Positions 37,075 through 45,931 of a stretch of DNA of 64,000 nt are shown here, piece by piece. Positions within the stretch are counted from its first letter, which is position 1. Each line of letters begins with the position of its first letter. The notes beneath the pieces were generated by a model. It ran no database searches. It was given only the letters and a program-made list of their open reading frames with translations, and had not been told where the DNA came from. This DNA is from Alistipes putredinis DSM 17216. Lineage in GTDB: Bacteria; Bacteroidota; Bacteroidia; Bacteroidales; Rikenellaceae. The stretch covers positions 494,013-558,012 of the forward strand of contig NZ_DS499577.1 of the NCBI RefSeq assembly GCF_000154465.1. Reading direction: 5' to 3'. A program made the translations under genes and the position numbers.

Positions 37075-37082
37075 CAAAGATA
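37075..37082 (-). promoter_or_regulatory. Promoter of the LuxC-like gene
   Basis: Perfect TATCTTTG on the minus strand, immediately before the start codon. Confidence 0.6.
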
Positions 37083-37172
37083 GTATAAGTCGCGAGCAAA
37101 AACAAGTTTGCCTGAATCATACTGCAGCCTTGACAAAGAGAGGCAGAAATTTGGTTTATCGAATTTTTTCGT

Positions 37173-37180
37173 TACCTTTG
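37173..37180 (+). promoter_or_regulatory. Promoter of tRNA-Gly(GCC)
   Basis: TACCTTTG, 11 bases ahead of the tRNA. Confidence 0.65.
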
Positions 37181-37191
37181 CTCCCGCATTT

Positions 37192-37264
37192 GCGGAAATA
37201 GCTCAGTTGGTAGAGCACAACCTTGCCAAGGTTGGGGTCGCGAGTTCGAGTCTCGTTTTCCGCT
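37192..37264 (+). tRNA. tRNA-Gly (anticodon GCC), integration target of the island
   Basis: 73-base cloverleaf: acceptor GCGGAAA / TTTCCGC, D-arm GCTC...GAGC, anticodon arm CAACC-TTGCCAA-GGTTG (GCC), T-arm GCGAG-TTCGAGT-CTCGT. The gene is intact after integration because the inserted element supplies an identical 3' part. Confidence 0.96.
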
Positions 37265-37265
37265 C
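37218..37265 (+). repeat. attL core: 48-bp repeat inside tRNA-Gly(GCC)
   Basis: The 3' 47 bases of the tRNA plus one base are repeated exactly at 47603-47650. With one mismatch the match extends six bases further left (AGAGC). This marks the left junction of the island. Confidence 0.92.
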
Positions 37266-37443
37266 TTAATAAACGAGTGATAATCAATGAATTATCGCTC
37301 GTTTTTCTTTTTGCGGGTGCGAAATAAAACTCTCCATAATGCCTTTTTCGCGCCGTTTTCCGAAGAATGTTTTACCATTTGTTTAACCATGTTTTACGGC
37401 GGTAAAACACCACCCGCGTCTGTCTGCATAATGCCGCAACATT

Positions 37444-38649
37444 ATGAGTGTCAGCATCAATGCCATTTGCAGAAAAGACCGCATCAATCAAAACCGCACC
37501 ACGAACATCTACCTGCGTTTTACCGTCAATCGCCGCAGCCGCTATGTAAGTACGGGAATCAATATCCCTGCCGACGATTGGGATTTCGACACCCAAACGC
37601 TTAAAACGCAGAATCCTGCCGTTCAGCTACGGATTTACGAGCAAATCGAGAAATACGACAAGCGCATCAAACGGCTTGAAGCGTTGGAGGTCCCCGTAAC
37701 GCTGGACAACGTGCTGGAAACCGACGGACGGAGGGTCTATTGCACGATAGCCGAATATTTCCGTCGCACGATTGCACAGTTGGAATCAGTCGGTAAAATC
37801 GGCTCGACATCAAAACACAAGGTCACGTTTTCACTCCTGCAACAATTCCGCTCGACCAACATCCGTTTCGACGAAATTACGGTCGGCTACCTGCGTGATT
37901 TCGAACTGTTCCTAATGAAAAAGGGGAACAAAAGCAATTCGATAGCCACGAAATTCAGCGTTCTGAAAGCCGTCTATAATAAGGCTCTTGCCGAGGGGAT
38001 TTTCACCACGCCGCACAGTCCGTTTCTGCAATTCAAAATCGGACGGTTGTGGACAGCCACCCGCAAACGTGCTATCCGCAAGGAGGATGTGCAACGGCTG
38101 ATGCAGGCGGAGATACCCGCCGACGGTTCAGCCTATTTGGATTTCGCACGGGACATTTTCCTGTTTTCCTACCTCTCGGCAGGCATCAATTTTAAGGACA
38201 TCGCCACCCTGCGTTACTGCGATATGGACGAGGAAAGAATCTACTATGCCCGCCACAAAACCAGCAAGGAGATGACCTGCCACCTCTCGGAACAGTCGAA
38301 AGCGATTATCGGCAAATACGCCAAATCCGACCATGCGGACGATGATTATATTTTCCCGATACTCGACCGCCGCATACACAAGACCGAGCAACAGATTTAC
38401 GACCGAGTGCGCAAGGTGCTGAAACACGTGAACAAGGCCCTGCACGAGTGGAGCCGATTATTGGGGCTGAAAATCGAACTGACTACCTATGTCGCTCGGC
38501 ACACGTTCGCAACGGTCTTGAAGCGGTCGGGAGTGAATATTGCCATCATTTCCGAATCGCTCGGCCATTCCGATTTATCGACTACCCAAATCTATTTGGA
38601 TTCTTTCGAGAATAGCCAAATCGACGCGGCAATGCAGAACTTGTTGTGA
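37444..38649 (+). CDS. Tyrosine recombinase (integrase) of the island
   Basis: 401 residues. An N-terminal Arm-binding and SAM-like core-binding region (about 1-205; 'YLRFTVNRRSRYVSTGINIPADDWD', 'FDEITVGYLRDFELFLMKKG') precedes the catalytic domain with the beta-hairpin Lys 'YARHKTSKE', box II 'TTYVARHTFATVLKRSG', 'SESLGHSDLSTTQIYLDSF' containing the nucleophile Tyr. Box I Arg is replaced ('LSAGINFKDI'), as in many Bacteroidota integrases. It directs insertion at the adjacent tRNA-Gly. A terminator follows. Confidence 0.95.
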   Translation: MSVSINAICRKDRINQNRTTNIYLRFTVNRRSRYVSTGINIPADDWDFDTQTLKTQNPAVQLRIYEQIEKYDKRIKRLEALEVPVTLDNVLETDGRRVYCTIAEYFRRTIAQLESVGKIGSTSKHKVTFSLLQQFRSTNIRFDEITVGYLRDFELFLMKKGNKSNSIATKFSVLKAVYNKALAEGIFTTPHSPFLQFKIGRLWTATRKRAIRKEDVQRLMQAEIPADGSAYLDFARDIFLFSYLSAGINFKDIATLRYCDMDEERIYYARHKTSKEMTCHLSEQSKAIIGKYAKSDHADDDYIFPILDRRIHKTEQQIYDRVRKVLKHVNKALHEWSRLLGLKIELTTYVARHTFATVLKRSGVNIAIISESLGHSDLSTTQIYLDSFENSQIDAAMQNLL

Positions 38650-38652
38650 ACG

Positions 38653-38693
38653 AAAAAGGGCACTCCGACGAATATACGGAGTGTCCTTTTTTT
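38653..38693 (+). terminator. Terminator of the island integrase
   Basis: GGGCACTCCG / CGGAGTGTCC stem (one G-T pair) flanked by A and T runs. The A run also allows action for the leftward gene on the other side. Confidence 0.85.
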
Positions 38694-38712
38694 CAACGAC
38701 AGCAGGCTGAAA

Positions 38713-39246
38713 TTAGGCAACAGTCGCGTGTTCGGGAAGACGCTTTATATCTTCCGACAGAAATCTGTCCGCATCTTCGGGCGAGAAGCGTTTCCCGTAA
38801 AGTTGCACATCAGCCCCTAATGTGCGGGATACACCGTCTTTCAGCACCTTTTTCATCGTGGCACTACCGAGGAACACAATATGTTCCGCTACATATTCAG
38901 GCTTCAAGCCCAAGATTTCGCACTCGCGGCAATACCTGCGGCTGTCAAGCAGGATATTTACCTGCTCCATGAAATCAGCCCAAAACTTGTTCGCATCCGA
39001 GTAAGCCGCATTCATAAATTTGTTGATGCAGGCCAATTTTATTTCGTTATCCTTTTTCAGTTGGACATCGAAAACGGGCCGCGCCTGCGTCATTACCCGC
39101 CACATCGGGGGCGTAGTCGAACGGCGGCGGCGCGAGGTCTGCGCAGTCTGCTGTTCTTTCTGTTCGGCAACGGGAGCAGGCGTAGCGGTTGCGGCGTTTG
39201 CCGTGGTCTGCTCGTTTACGTTGTTTTTTCCAATAATAGTGTTCAT
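38713..39246 (-). CDS. Island protein of unknown function (177 aa)
   Basis: Start MNTIIGKNNVNEQT. The N-terminal 50 residues are low-complexity (Thr/Ala/Gln and an Arg cluster 'TSRRRRST'); the remainder is helical with 'PMWRVMTQARPVFDVQLKKD', 'AYSDANKFWADFMEQV' and a Cys pair in 'RRYCRECEILGL'. No family recognised. It lies tail-to-tail with the integrase and on the same strand as the next unknown gene. The basic linker could touch nucleic acid. Confidence 0.65.
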   Translation of the reverse strand: MNTIIGKNNVNEQTTANAATATPAPVAEQKEQQTAQTSRRRRSTTPPMWRVMTQARPVFDVQLKKDNEIKLACINKFMNAAYSDANKFWADFMEQVNILLDSRRYCRECEILGLKPEYVAEHIVFLGSATMKKVLKDGVSRTLGADVQLYGKRFSPEDADRFLSEDIKRLPEHATVA

Positions 39247-39411
39247 AATCTTAAATACTCCTTTTACAGAGGGGCTTAAATTATGCTGCATCCCTTGCCC
39301 AAGCGTTTGCAGGTCGTCGGGTTTATCCCTTTCGACACTACAAAGATTTGACTTTTCGCACCCCAAACACGGGGAGTGAAATAAAGGGCGTTTTTACTCT
39401 CCCTCTGCAAA

Positions 39412-40251
39412 TTACAGATAAACAGCGGAATAAGTTGCAGGCGTACGCCTTTTGTAGGACTTAATTATTCCTTTTATTGCTTCGTCGCCATATAAATAAC
39501 TGTCATTACGGGTAAATTCATAGAGGTAACAGATACGCGAAATCAGCAACAGCCGATTCAATGAAACACTTTTATCGGGTTGCTTCGGGCGGTTGTCGCC
39601 CAATAAAGCGTTCAGCATATCCCGATACATCTCCACAGTCCGATAAATCCGAAACGACGTACTCGGATAGGTTTCGTCGAAATTACCCGTGTCAATCCCG
39701 TAATACTGAATCTTCCTGCCTTTGCATTCCCGTTCATAGGTTTCCCGCAACCAGTCCAAAATCCCACGCTTTATAACGGGCAGAACCTCGACTTTCTTTC
39801 TGTTCTTTTTAAGGGTTATTTCAATATCATCGTCCGTGAAATCCTCGCCTAACTCTTTGAACAGATTTTGCACCGCCTTATTCAAAGACGCGGGTTTCAC
39901 AAGGCCGCAGTTCTTAAACGAGGTTTCGACATAATCGTAAATAAAGACCAGCGCAAACCAAAATTTCTCGACATCCAGCCCCAATCCCATAACCGTAGCG
40001 ATTATATCGTCGTTAGCCAGATAATCCGACTTGGCAAAGGGCATCTTAATCTTCCCCGTACAGTAGCGATATTCAAACTGCGGTGTGCGGATTCCATACG
40101 TCTGTTCATCACATCCGCAGGCAATATCGACATACTCGCGCAACTCACGGCGCATCGGGTCGAAATCCCAATGCACAATCTTATCGTTTTCATCCATCAG
40201 TAAGGATTCATACATACTCTTACGGATGGCATCGGCTTCTTTCTCATTCAT
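39412..40251 (-). CDS. Island protein of unknown function (279 aa)
   Basis: Start MNEKEADAIRKSMYESLL. A mixed alpha/beta protein with no membrane segment. Notable pieces: 'IVHWDFDPMRRELREYVDIACGC', 'KMPFAKSDYLANDDIIATVMGLG', 'CKGRKIQYYGIDTGNFDETYPS'. No domain recognised. It is leftward, with a 165-base gap to the next leftward gene, and faces the UGA-rich helicase gene across a 530-base spacer containing 64-bp repeats. Confidence 0.65.
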   Translation of the reverse strand: MNEKEADAIRKSMYESLLMDENDKIVHWDFDPMRRELREYVDIACGCDEQTYGIRTPQFEYRYCTGKIKMPFAKSDYLANDDIIATVMGLGLDVEKFWFALVFIYDYVETSFKNCGLVKPASLNKAVQNLFKELGEDFTDDDIEITLKKNRKKVEVLPVIKRGILDWLRETYERECKGRKIQYYGIDTGNFDETYPSTSFRIYRTVEMYRDMLNALLGDNRPKQPDKSVSLNRLLLISRICYLYEFTRNDSYLYGDEAIKGIIKSYKRRTPATYSAVYL

Positions 40252-40319
40252 AAAATAGCGTTTTACACCCAAATTTACGGCTTTTTACGTGTACATCGCA
40301 CTTATTTACCATGCAAAAC

Positions 40320-40470
40320 CGCTATTAGCACCTAAAACACGTGTTCGAAAGGAATTTCAGAACAGCCGAACTATGTACCGAACCGCTAATAGTACTGAAT
40401 TGCATGACACGAAAGGTGTTTTAGAACAACAGACTATGTAAAATACCCGCTAATACTACATTTTGCACAT
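40320..40470. repeat. Tandem 64-bp repeat, about 2.3 copies
   Basis: Units start at 40320, 40384 and 40448, exactly 64 bases apart, each beginning CGCTAnTA. Conserved blocks within a unit are CGAAAGG, AGAACA and CTATGTA; the intervening bases differ. It may be iterons, recombinase or regulator sites. It is too divergent and too short for a CRISPR array. Confidence 0.6.
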
Positions 40471-40645
40471 TAATTTCCCCGTCGAACACACTCCGCCACC
40501 CCGTAAACAGCCCTATAAGGCCATCTAAGACATAGATAAAAATGTTCGGATTAATTGCTGTCCGCCCTTTGTTCCCAATAAAAAAGGTGCTATCTTTATA
40601 ATACGAAAAAGGAGTAGTCCTAATGTCGAGTCCGTCCATAATCGG

Positions 40646-40670
40646 GAGGTGTTTTTCAGCACCTCTTTTT
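40646..40670 (+). terminator. Terminator-like hairpin
   Basis: GAGGTG / CACCTC stem with an 8-base loop and five T. It would end a short transcript from the preceding promoter-like core; no protein frame lies there. Confidence 0.6.
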
Positions 40671-40781
40671 CTTGTTTCCGAGTGTAATATTTTTTGATTC
40701 CGAAATGGACTATCTCTTTAATAATAACAATACAGGATTAAAAATAATTACAGATTTTATTTCACTAAAAACGAATTACTT

Positions 40782-42593
40782 ATGCAAAACTGAACCATCG
40801 ACGCACCCAAAGGTGCAAACTTTCTTCGGGACTTTATGACCGAAATTCCCGTGAATTGTCTTTTTAACAAGAAAAAGACGGGGTGCGGGGCTACCGAATT
40901 GGCAATCCGCAACTCCATTCCCACCCTTATCGCTATGCCTTACGTGGCATTGGTGAAGAACAAGACCGTCTGCCGCACCGACGATATAGAGGTGTTGGGC
41001 GTGTACGAAGACATTACCGAGGGGGACATCACGCAATTCGCCCGTACTCATTCCCCCTTAAAGATAGCCACGACTTACGACTCCCTGCCGCGCGTCGTTT
41101 CCGCTTTACAGAGCATCGGCATAGACCCCTACAAAGAGCTGTTCCTGCTGGTGGACGAGTGGCACGTGCTGTTCAACTCCTATTCGTTCCGACATAATGC
41201 CATTAAGAATTTACTTGCAGAAGCCGCTAAATTCGACAAGGCAACCTATATGACGGCAACACCCATAGAACGGGAATACATGTTGGAGGAACTGCGCCAC
41301 CTGCCAACCTGCGAAATCGACTGACCCGACCTTACGGAGGTTAAGGTACGTTCGCGGCAGACCAACAAACCCGACAAATACATCGTGTCGGAGTGCGTCA
41401 AAGTCCTGCGCGACGAATTGCCCTACAACCTGCATATCTTCGTCAACAGCGTGGAATTTATCGCAAAGGTCATCGACACGCTCAAACTCGCTCCCGAAGC
41501 CGTCAAAGTGGTGTGCTCCACGAGCGGGGAGAGTAGGCAGGAGAACCAGCGCAAATTAGGCAATGCCTATCCCATCGGCCAGCCCTCCGACCCTGCGAAG
41601 AAAGTAAACTTCTACACCTCGACCTGCTTCGAGGGGTGCGACATCTTCGACCCCGACGGTGTTACATTCATCGTCAGCGACGGACGAAAGGCGCACACGC
41701 TGTTGGATATTTCAACGCTCTTTACGCAGATATGCGGACGCATCCGAGATTCCCGTTACAAGGCGCAAATCGTGCACGTCTATTCCACGACCAAATACAG
41801 CAAAGCCGTAACGCTCGACGAATTCGTCGCGGCTACCCAGCGGACGCTTGCAGACGCCGAAAGCTATGCCGCCGAGATAAACTCGCTGAGTGAAGCCACA
41901 CGGGTTAAAACCTTATCGAAGATTCCTTATATCAACGAACAATATGTGCGGATAGTCGATAACCGCCTTGTCGTGGAAAAGAACCTCGCCAACATGGACA
42001 TCGTGAATTTCAAAATCAGCCGACATATTTACGCAACCTATGTAAACCTTACCGACGAACTGCAACGAAACGGCTACAAGGTAACGGTGCAGACATACAG
42101 CAAAGTCGTGGAACACCTTGCGGCCAACCCGACAGCGCGGACTACTTTTCGGGAGTTGTTCGACGAATACTGCCGACTGAAAACAATGACCGAGCAATTT
42201 TTCGTGGTAGAAAGCCCCGCCGAACTATGCGCTGTAATAGAACAGCGGCATCCGCTGGTGAAGCAGGCTTACGACGAGTTGGGAACGGCCAAAGTGCAGG
42301 CGTTGAAATACCATGTAGGCAACATCCGCCGCGAGTTGGTAAAGGGGCTTTCAATCGGCGACGACTATAAAATCGTGAAGATGATAAACGACGCATTTCA
42401 GAAACAGACGCCGATTGCCAAGAACAAGGCCAAAGAACGCTTGCAGGAGATTTACGACACGCTGGGTCTGCAACGAAAAGCCAAAGCGACAGACCTTGCG
42501 CAATGATACGAGATAAAGGATGCGCCGACACGAATAGAGGGTAAACCGACCGCGTGTGTGACAATTATCAGGGACAAATTCGTGAGAAGATAG
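40782..42593 (+). CDS. DExH helicase-like protein read only with UGA as an amino acid (three in-frame UGA)
   Basis: 604 codons from ATG 40782 to TAG 42591-42593 form one frame interrupted only by UGA at 40791, 41322 and 42504. With UGA as Trp the product starts MQNWTIDAPKGANFL and joins 'LPTCEIDWPTLREVK' and 'TDLAQWYEIKDAP'. Helicase features: a degenerate Walker A region 'NKKKTGCGATELA', DExH box 'LVDEWHVLFN' with a normal UGG Trp, 'TYMTATPIE' (motif III-like), and motif VI-like 'FTQICGRIRDSR'. Under the standard code it splits into two pieces (40836-41324 and 41385-42506) lacking a proper start and end. Either it is decoded with UGA = Trp or it is a pseudogene with an odd mutation pattern. 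Confidence 0.72.
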
Positions 42594-42594
42594 A

Positions 42595-42636
42595 GGGCGA
42601 GCCACGGCCCCGCGAAGCGGTGGCCGGGCTTCGCCC
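42595..42636. repeat. GC-rich cruciform-like inverted repeat
   Basis: Starts two bases after the helicase TAG. Outer arms GGGCGA / TCGCCC enclose GGCC / GGCC and CCGC-GAA-GCGG, so nearly all of the 42 bases can pair. It is abruptly GC-rich in an AT-rich island. No T run follows, so it is more like a REP or recombination site than a terminator. The stretch 42637-42916 holds no gene I can support. Confidence 0.5.
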
Positions 42637-42916
42637 GACCACCTGCCGACGAACATCCCGCGCGGACAATCCCTATTTTTCACCCCTCCCCATTTTCGGA
42701 TGGAAAACCGAATTTTTTACTTACTATTTAATAGGATTCCACATAAAACAGACCACCCCCTATTTATGCCCGAAACCATATAACAGCATAGAATTATCTG
42801 CATTATATAGAATCGGAAAGCTATTCTTACATGGAGATATGCCGCCCTGTTTAGTTGGCTATGAATGGAGTTATCTTTTTACAAGTAATGGGGAATAACT
42901 CTAAACTTTACAGACC

Positions 42917-43306
42917 ATGAAAACATTAAATGAAAGGGCGACAGAAATTCTGCAAGCCTTGTTAGCCGTGCGGGCTTACAGAATCGACCACGGGAACGGA
43001 GTTTACACACGCTTACGTGCCGCAATGATTGGGCGCAATGGAAAGTACAACCTTATTTCGCTGGTAGAATACTACGAAGCTAAAGGTAAACTTGCGCAGA
43101 GTACAGAAATGAATTTTGCATTTGACACAAGTACAAAGCAGTTTATCCCGTACTATTACTGCAACAAAACTCTCCGCATTGAATCGCATAGTGCGTACCC
43201 GACAGAAAACGGAATGGAGAATTGCGCCGAGGAACGACAGGCTGACCACACAAATTTTGCAAACCGATGGCTAATACGCATGAACTCGCAACAACCGATT
43301 ATATGA
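42917..43306 (+). CDS. Small island protein of unknown function (129 aa)
   Basis: MKTLNERATEILQALLAVRAY start. An alpha/beta protein with 'KYNLISLVEYYEAKGKLAQ' and 'FIPYYYCNKTLRIESHSAY'; no domain recognised. Its TGA stop overlaps an ATG for the next gene (ATGA), so here UGA very likely acts as a true stop. Confidence 0.65.
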   Translation: MKTLNERATEILQALLAVRAYRIDHGNGVYTRLRAAMIGRNGKYNLISLVEYYEAKGKLAQSTEMNFAFDTSTKQFIPYYYCNKTLRIESHSAYPTENGMENCAEERQADHTNFANRWLIRMNSQQPII

Positions 43307-43581
43307 ATGCGCAACGAATAGTACAGAATTGTGTTTTGAAGAATCAAAGCACGGTTATCGAGGAAATGATACGGGCAAACCTTATTTCCGAAGAATATCT
43401 TTATCCGTTCGTGGATGATGTCATGGAATGGTGGCTGATTGATTCTTGGCTGGCCGAACGACTGAAAGAGCAAGGCGAGGTTATCATCGAGGAATACGGT
43501 TGCTACTGGTGGGGCAGGCAATCCAGCGGACAGGCGATTTACATGGACGGCGTAATACAAGAAATCTGCGGGAACGATTAA
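43303..43581 (+). CDS. Small acidic island protein of unknown function (92 aa)
   Basis: Start MNAQRIVQNCVLKNQ overlaps the upstream stop by four bases; an in-frame ATG at 43267 would overlap by 40. Acidic and aromatic-rich: 'FVDDVMEWWLIDSWLAERL', 'EEYGCYWWGRQSSGQAIYMD', with eight UGG Trp codons and no UGA. It resembles small plasmid/phage proteins of this phylum. No function assigned. A hairpin terminator follows. Confidence 0.6.
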   Translation: MNAQRIVQNCVLKNQSTVIEEMIRANLISEEYLYPFVDDVMEWWLIDSWLAERLKEQGEVIIEEYGCYWWGRQSSGQAIYMDGVIQEICGND

Positions 43582-43598
43582 CCCAACTTACAACTAAC

Positions 43599-43655
43599 AA
43601 AGTTTCGATTCCATACTCCCCACTATTGGATAGAAACTTTGTTTTTCAGAAATTT
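43599..43655 (+). terminator. Terminator behind the small island genes
   Basis: ACAAAGTTTC / GAAACTTTGT stem with a long loop and a following TTTTT. The rest of 43656-43994 shows no gene that I can support. Confidence 0.6.
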
Positions 43656-43994
43656 GATACGGCAACAATCCCGAAAAGCGGGATAAGGTCATTGCGATTT
43701 CAGAATATGTTTTTTACCTTTGTGGATGACATATTGAAATTTACGGAAGCGTAAGTTTATTCTCGGATAGTGAACGTAGGAAATTCATTGAACATGAGAA
43801 TAGGCAGACCTTATCTCCCGTCATATCCTTTACGGATACGGCGCGGGGTTGTTGCTTATTTGAATGTTCGGGCAATCCTACGGCCTACTATCCTCAAATG
43901 AGCTTTCAGCCCTGCGCTTTCTTATTATTGAATCCACTATTGAGGGGCGGATAGTAAGATTTAAAATACTTGTTCAACTTAAATAAATCTTACT

Positions 43995-45926
43995 ATGAAA
44001 AAACTATTGGCTTTTGCCGCATTATTTGCGGTGGTTGCGCTCACATCGTGTAAATACGATGATGATGACCTTTGGAACAGCGTTCACGGATTGGAAAACC
44101 GTGTCGCAAAATTAGAGGAACTCTGCAAGCAGATGAACACAAATATTTCATCGTTGCAGACTATCGTAACAGCATTACAAAACAACGTCTATGTTACGGG
44201 GACTACACCTCTTATGAAAGACGGCAAAGAAATCGGCTATACAATTACTTTCAGCAAAGGTAACCCTATTACCATCTACCACGGTAAAGACGGACAAGAC
44301 GGTGAAGATGGGATAACACCCACTATCAGCGTAAAGAAAGATACTGATGGTGTCTATTATTGGACGTTGAACGGTGAATTTATCGTGGTCGATGGTGGAA
44401 AAATCCAAGCCGAGGGCAAAGACGGAACCAACGGCACGACCCCGCAATTCAAAATCGAAAACGATTATTGGTTTGTTTCCTATAATAACGGAGCAAATTG
44501 GACGCAGTTAGGTAAGGCCACAGGTGAAGACGGCATTGGTGGCGATTCCATGTTTTCGGGTGTGGATTATGAAACCAGCACCGACTATGTAATTTTCACT
44601 TTATCGAACGGTACGCAAATCAAACTACCCACATGGTCAGCTTTTGAAGCCTTACAGCGTCTTTGCAACGAAACGAATACCAATCTTTCAGCATTGCAGA
44701 CGATTGTAACAGCACTCCAAAACAACGATTATATTACGAGTGTAGACCCGCTGACCGAGAACGGCAAGGTAGTAGGCTATACGATTAAGTTTGCCAAGAG
44801 CAACCCGATTGTAATTTACAACGGTAAAGACGGTGCGGATGGCGTTGATGGAAACACGCCCGTTATCGGTGTGAAGAAAGACACGGACGGCATCTATTAT
44901 TGGACGCTGGACGGTGAGTTTATCGTTGTAGACGGACAAAAGATAAAAGCACAGGGGACGGACGGCAATAATGGTGCGGATGGTTCAGACGGTGTTACGC
45001 CGAAACTCGAAATTCAAGAGGGCTATTGGTGGATTTCCTATGATAACGGAACAAACTGGACACAGCTGGGCAAAGCCACGGGAGAGGATGGCAAGGATGC
45101 AGACAGCATCAAAATCACGCAGGATGAGAATAATGTTTACTTTGAATTGGCAGATGGAACGGTAATAACTATGCCTCAGAATAATGATACGACAACACAA
45201 AACATTCAATTTGCTGATCCCATTACGAAATATTTGTGTTCTAGTCAATGGCTTAACAGTAGTAATATAGATAATCTCAATTCGTGGGATAAAAATCTTG
45301 ATGGTGAACTATCGTATCAGGAGGCAGCAAATGTAAAATATATTGGGTATTACCATTACTTTCATGGTAGTGCGATTTCGTCATTCAATGAATTACGATA
45401 TTTTATCGGGGTAACCTATATTGGAAAAGAGGCATTTAAAGACTGCTCTAAATTATATACTATCGTTATTCCAGATAATGTAAAAACTATTGAGCAAAAT
45501 GCATTCTCGGGATGCTCAGATTTACAGTTTGTTACTTGGGGAAATAATATTACAGATATTCAAGATAGAGCATTCTATGGATGTACCTCACTCCGATTTA
45601 TAATATTAGGGGATTATGTAGAAACTATTGGAGCATATGCATTTTATGGAGCATCTAGTATCAATATCTCAACTTTACGTGTTACGCTACCCGCAAGTGT
45701 CAAATCTATTGGAGACTATGCATTTCACAATCGCAATGTAGAATTTGTCTATTGCAAATCTCTTACACCGCCTTTTTTAGGAGGTGCCAACGTTTTTGGA
45801 AATGATTGGGGAACTTCATGGAAATGTAAATACTATGTTCCGATGTCAGCTGTTGATGATTATAAAAAAGCTCCATATTGGAAAGATTTAGGCGATAATA
45901 TTGTTGGATACGATTTTACAGAGTAA
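43995..45926 (+). CDS. Lipoprotein with duplicated DUF4988-like module and BspA-type leucine-rich repeats
   Basis: 643 residues. Lipobox LTSC (Cys19). Two tandem copies of one module (about residues 22-215 and 216-400), each with a coiled-coil start ('LEELCKQMNTNISSLQTIVTALQNN'-type), 'TISVKKDTDGVYYWTLNGEF' and 'GKDGxDG' collagen-like runs; the copies are also similar at DNA level. Residues about 410-643 hold BspA-type LRR_5 repeats ('TYIGKEAFKDCSKLYTIVIPDNVKTIEQNAFSGC'-type). It is a surface protein likely to bind host or microbial ligands. It contains only UGG Trp codons where the frame can be checked and ends with TAA. Confidence 0.88.
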   Translation: MKKLLAFAALFAVVALTSCKYDDDDLWNSVHGLENRVAKLEELCKQMNTNISSLQTIVTALQNNVYVTGTTPLMKDGKEIGYTITFSKGNPITIYHGKDGQDGEDGITPTISVKKDTDGVYYWTLNGEFIVVDGGKIQAEGKDGTNGTTPQFKIENDYWFVSYNNGANWTQLGKATGEDGIGGDSMFSGVDYETSTDYVIFTLSNGTQIKLPTWSAFEALQRLCNETNTNLSALQTIVTALQNNDYITSVDPLTENGKVVGYTIKFAKSNPIVIYNGKDGADGVDGNTPVIGVKKDTDGIYYWTLDGEFIVVDGQKIKAQGTDGNNGADGSDGVTPKLEIQEGYWWISYDNGTNWTQLGKATGEDGKDADSIKITQDENNVYFELADGTVITMPQNNDTTTQNIQFADPITKYLCSSQWLNSSNIDNLNSWDKNLDGELSYQEAANVKYIGYYHYFHGSAISSFNELRYFIGVTYIGKEAFKDCSKLYTIVIPDNVKTIEQNAFSGCSDLQFVTWGNNITDIQDRAFYGCTSLRFIILGDYVETIGAYAFYGASSINISTLRVTLPASVKSIGDYAFHNRNVEFVYCKSLTPPFLGGANVFGNDWGTSWKCKYYVPMSAVDDYKKAPYWKDLGDNIVGYDFTE

Positions 45927-45931
45927 GCCCA

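Larger units (their letters stand above)
40252..40781. other. Spacer with tandem repeats and a terminator
   Basis: Non-coding spacer between divergent island genes. It holds 64-bp tandem repeats (40320-40470), a terminator-like hairpin (40646-40670), a TATCTTTA promoter-like core at about 40592 and an AT-rich lead-in to the helicase gene. No tRNA was found here by eye. Confidence 0.5.

Noticed and set aside
40320..40470. CRISPR array
   Set aside because: Only about 2.3 units, with scattered conservation within the unit rather than exact repeats and unique spacers, and no cas genes nearby.
43793..43966. A further frame open only if UGA is sense (57 codons, three UGA)
   Set aside because: The product is short, Arg-rich and unlike a coherent protein, and the stretch lies in an intergenic region behind a terminator; not counted as evidence for recoding.
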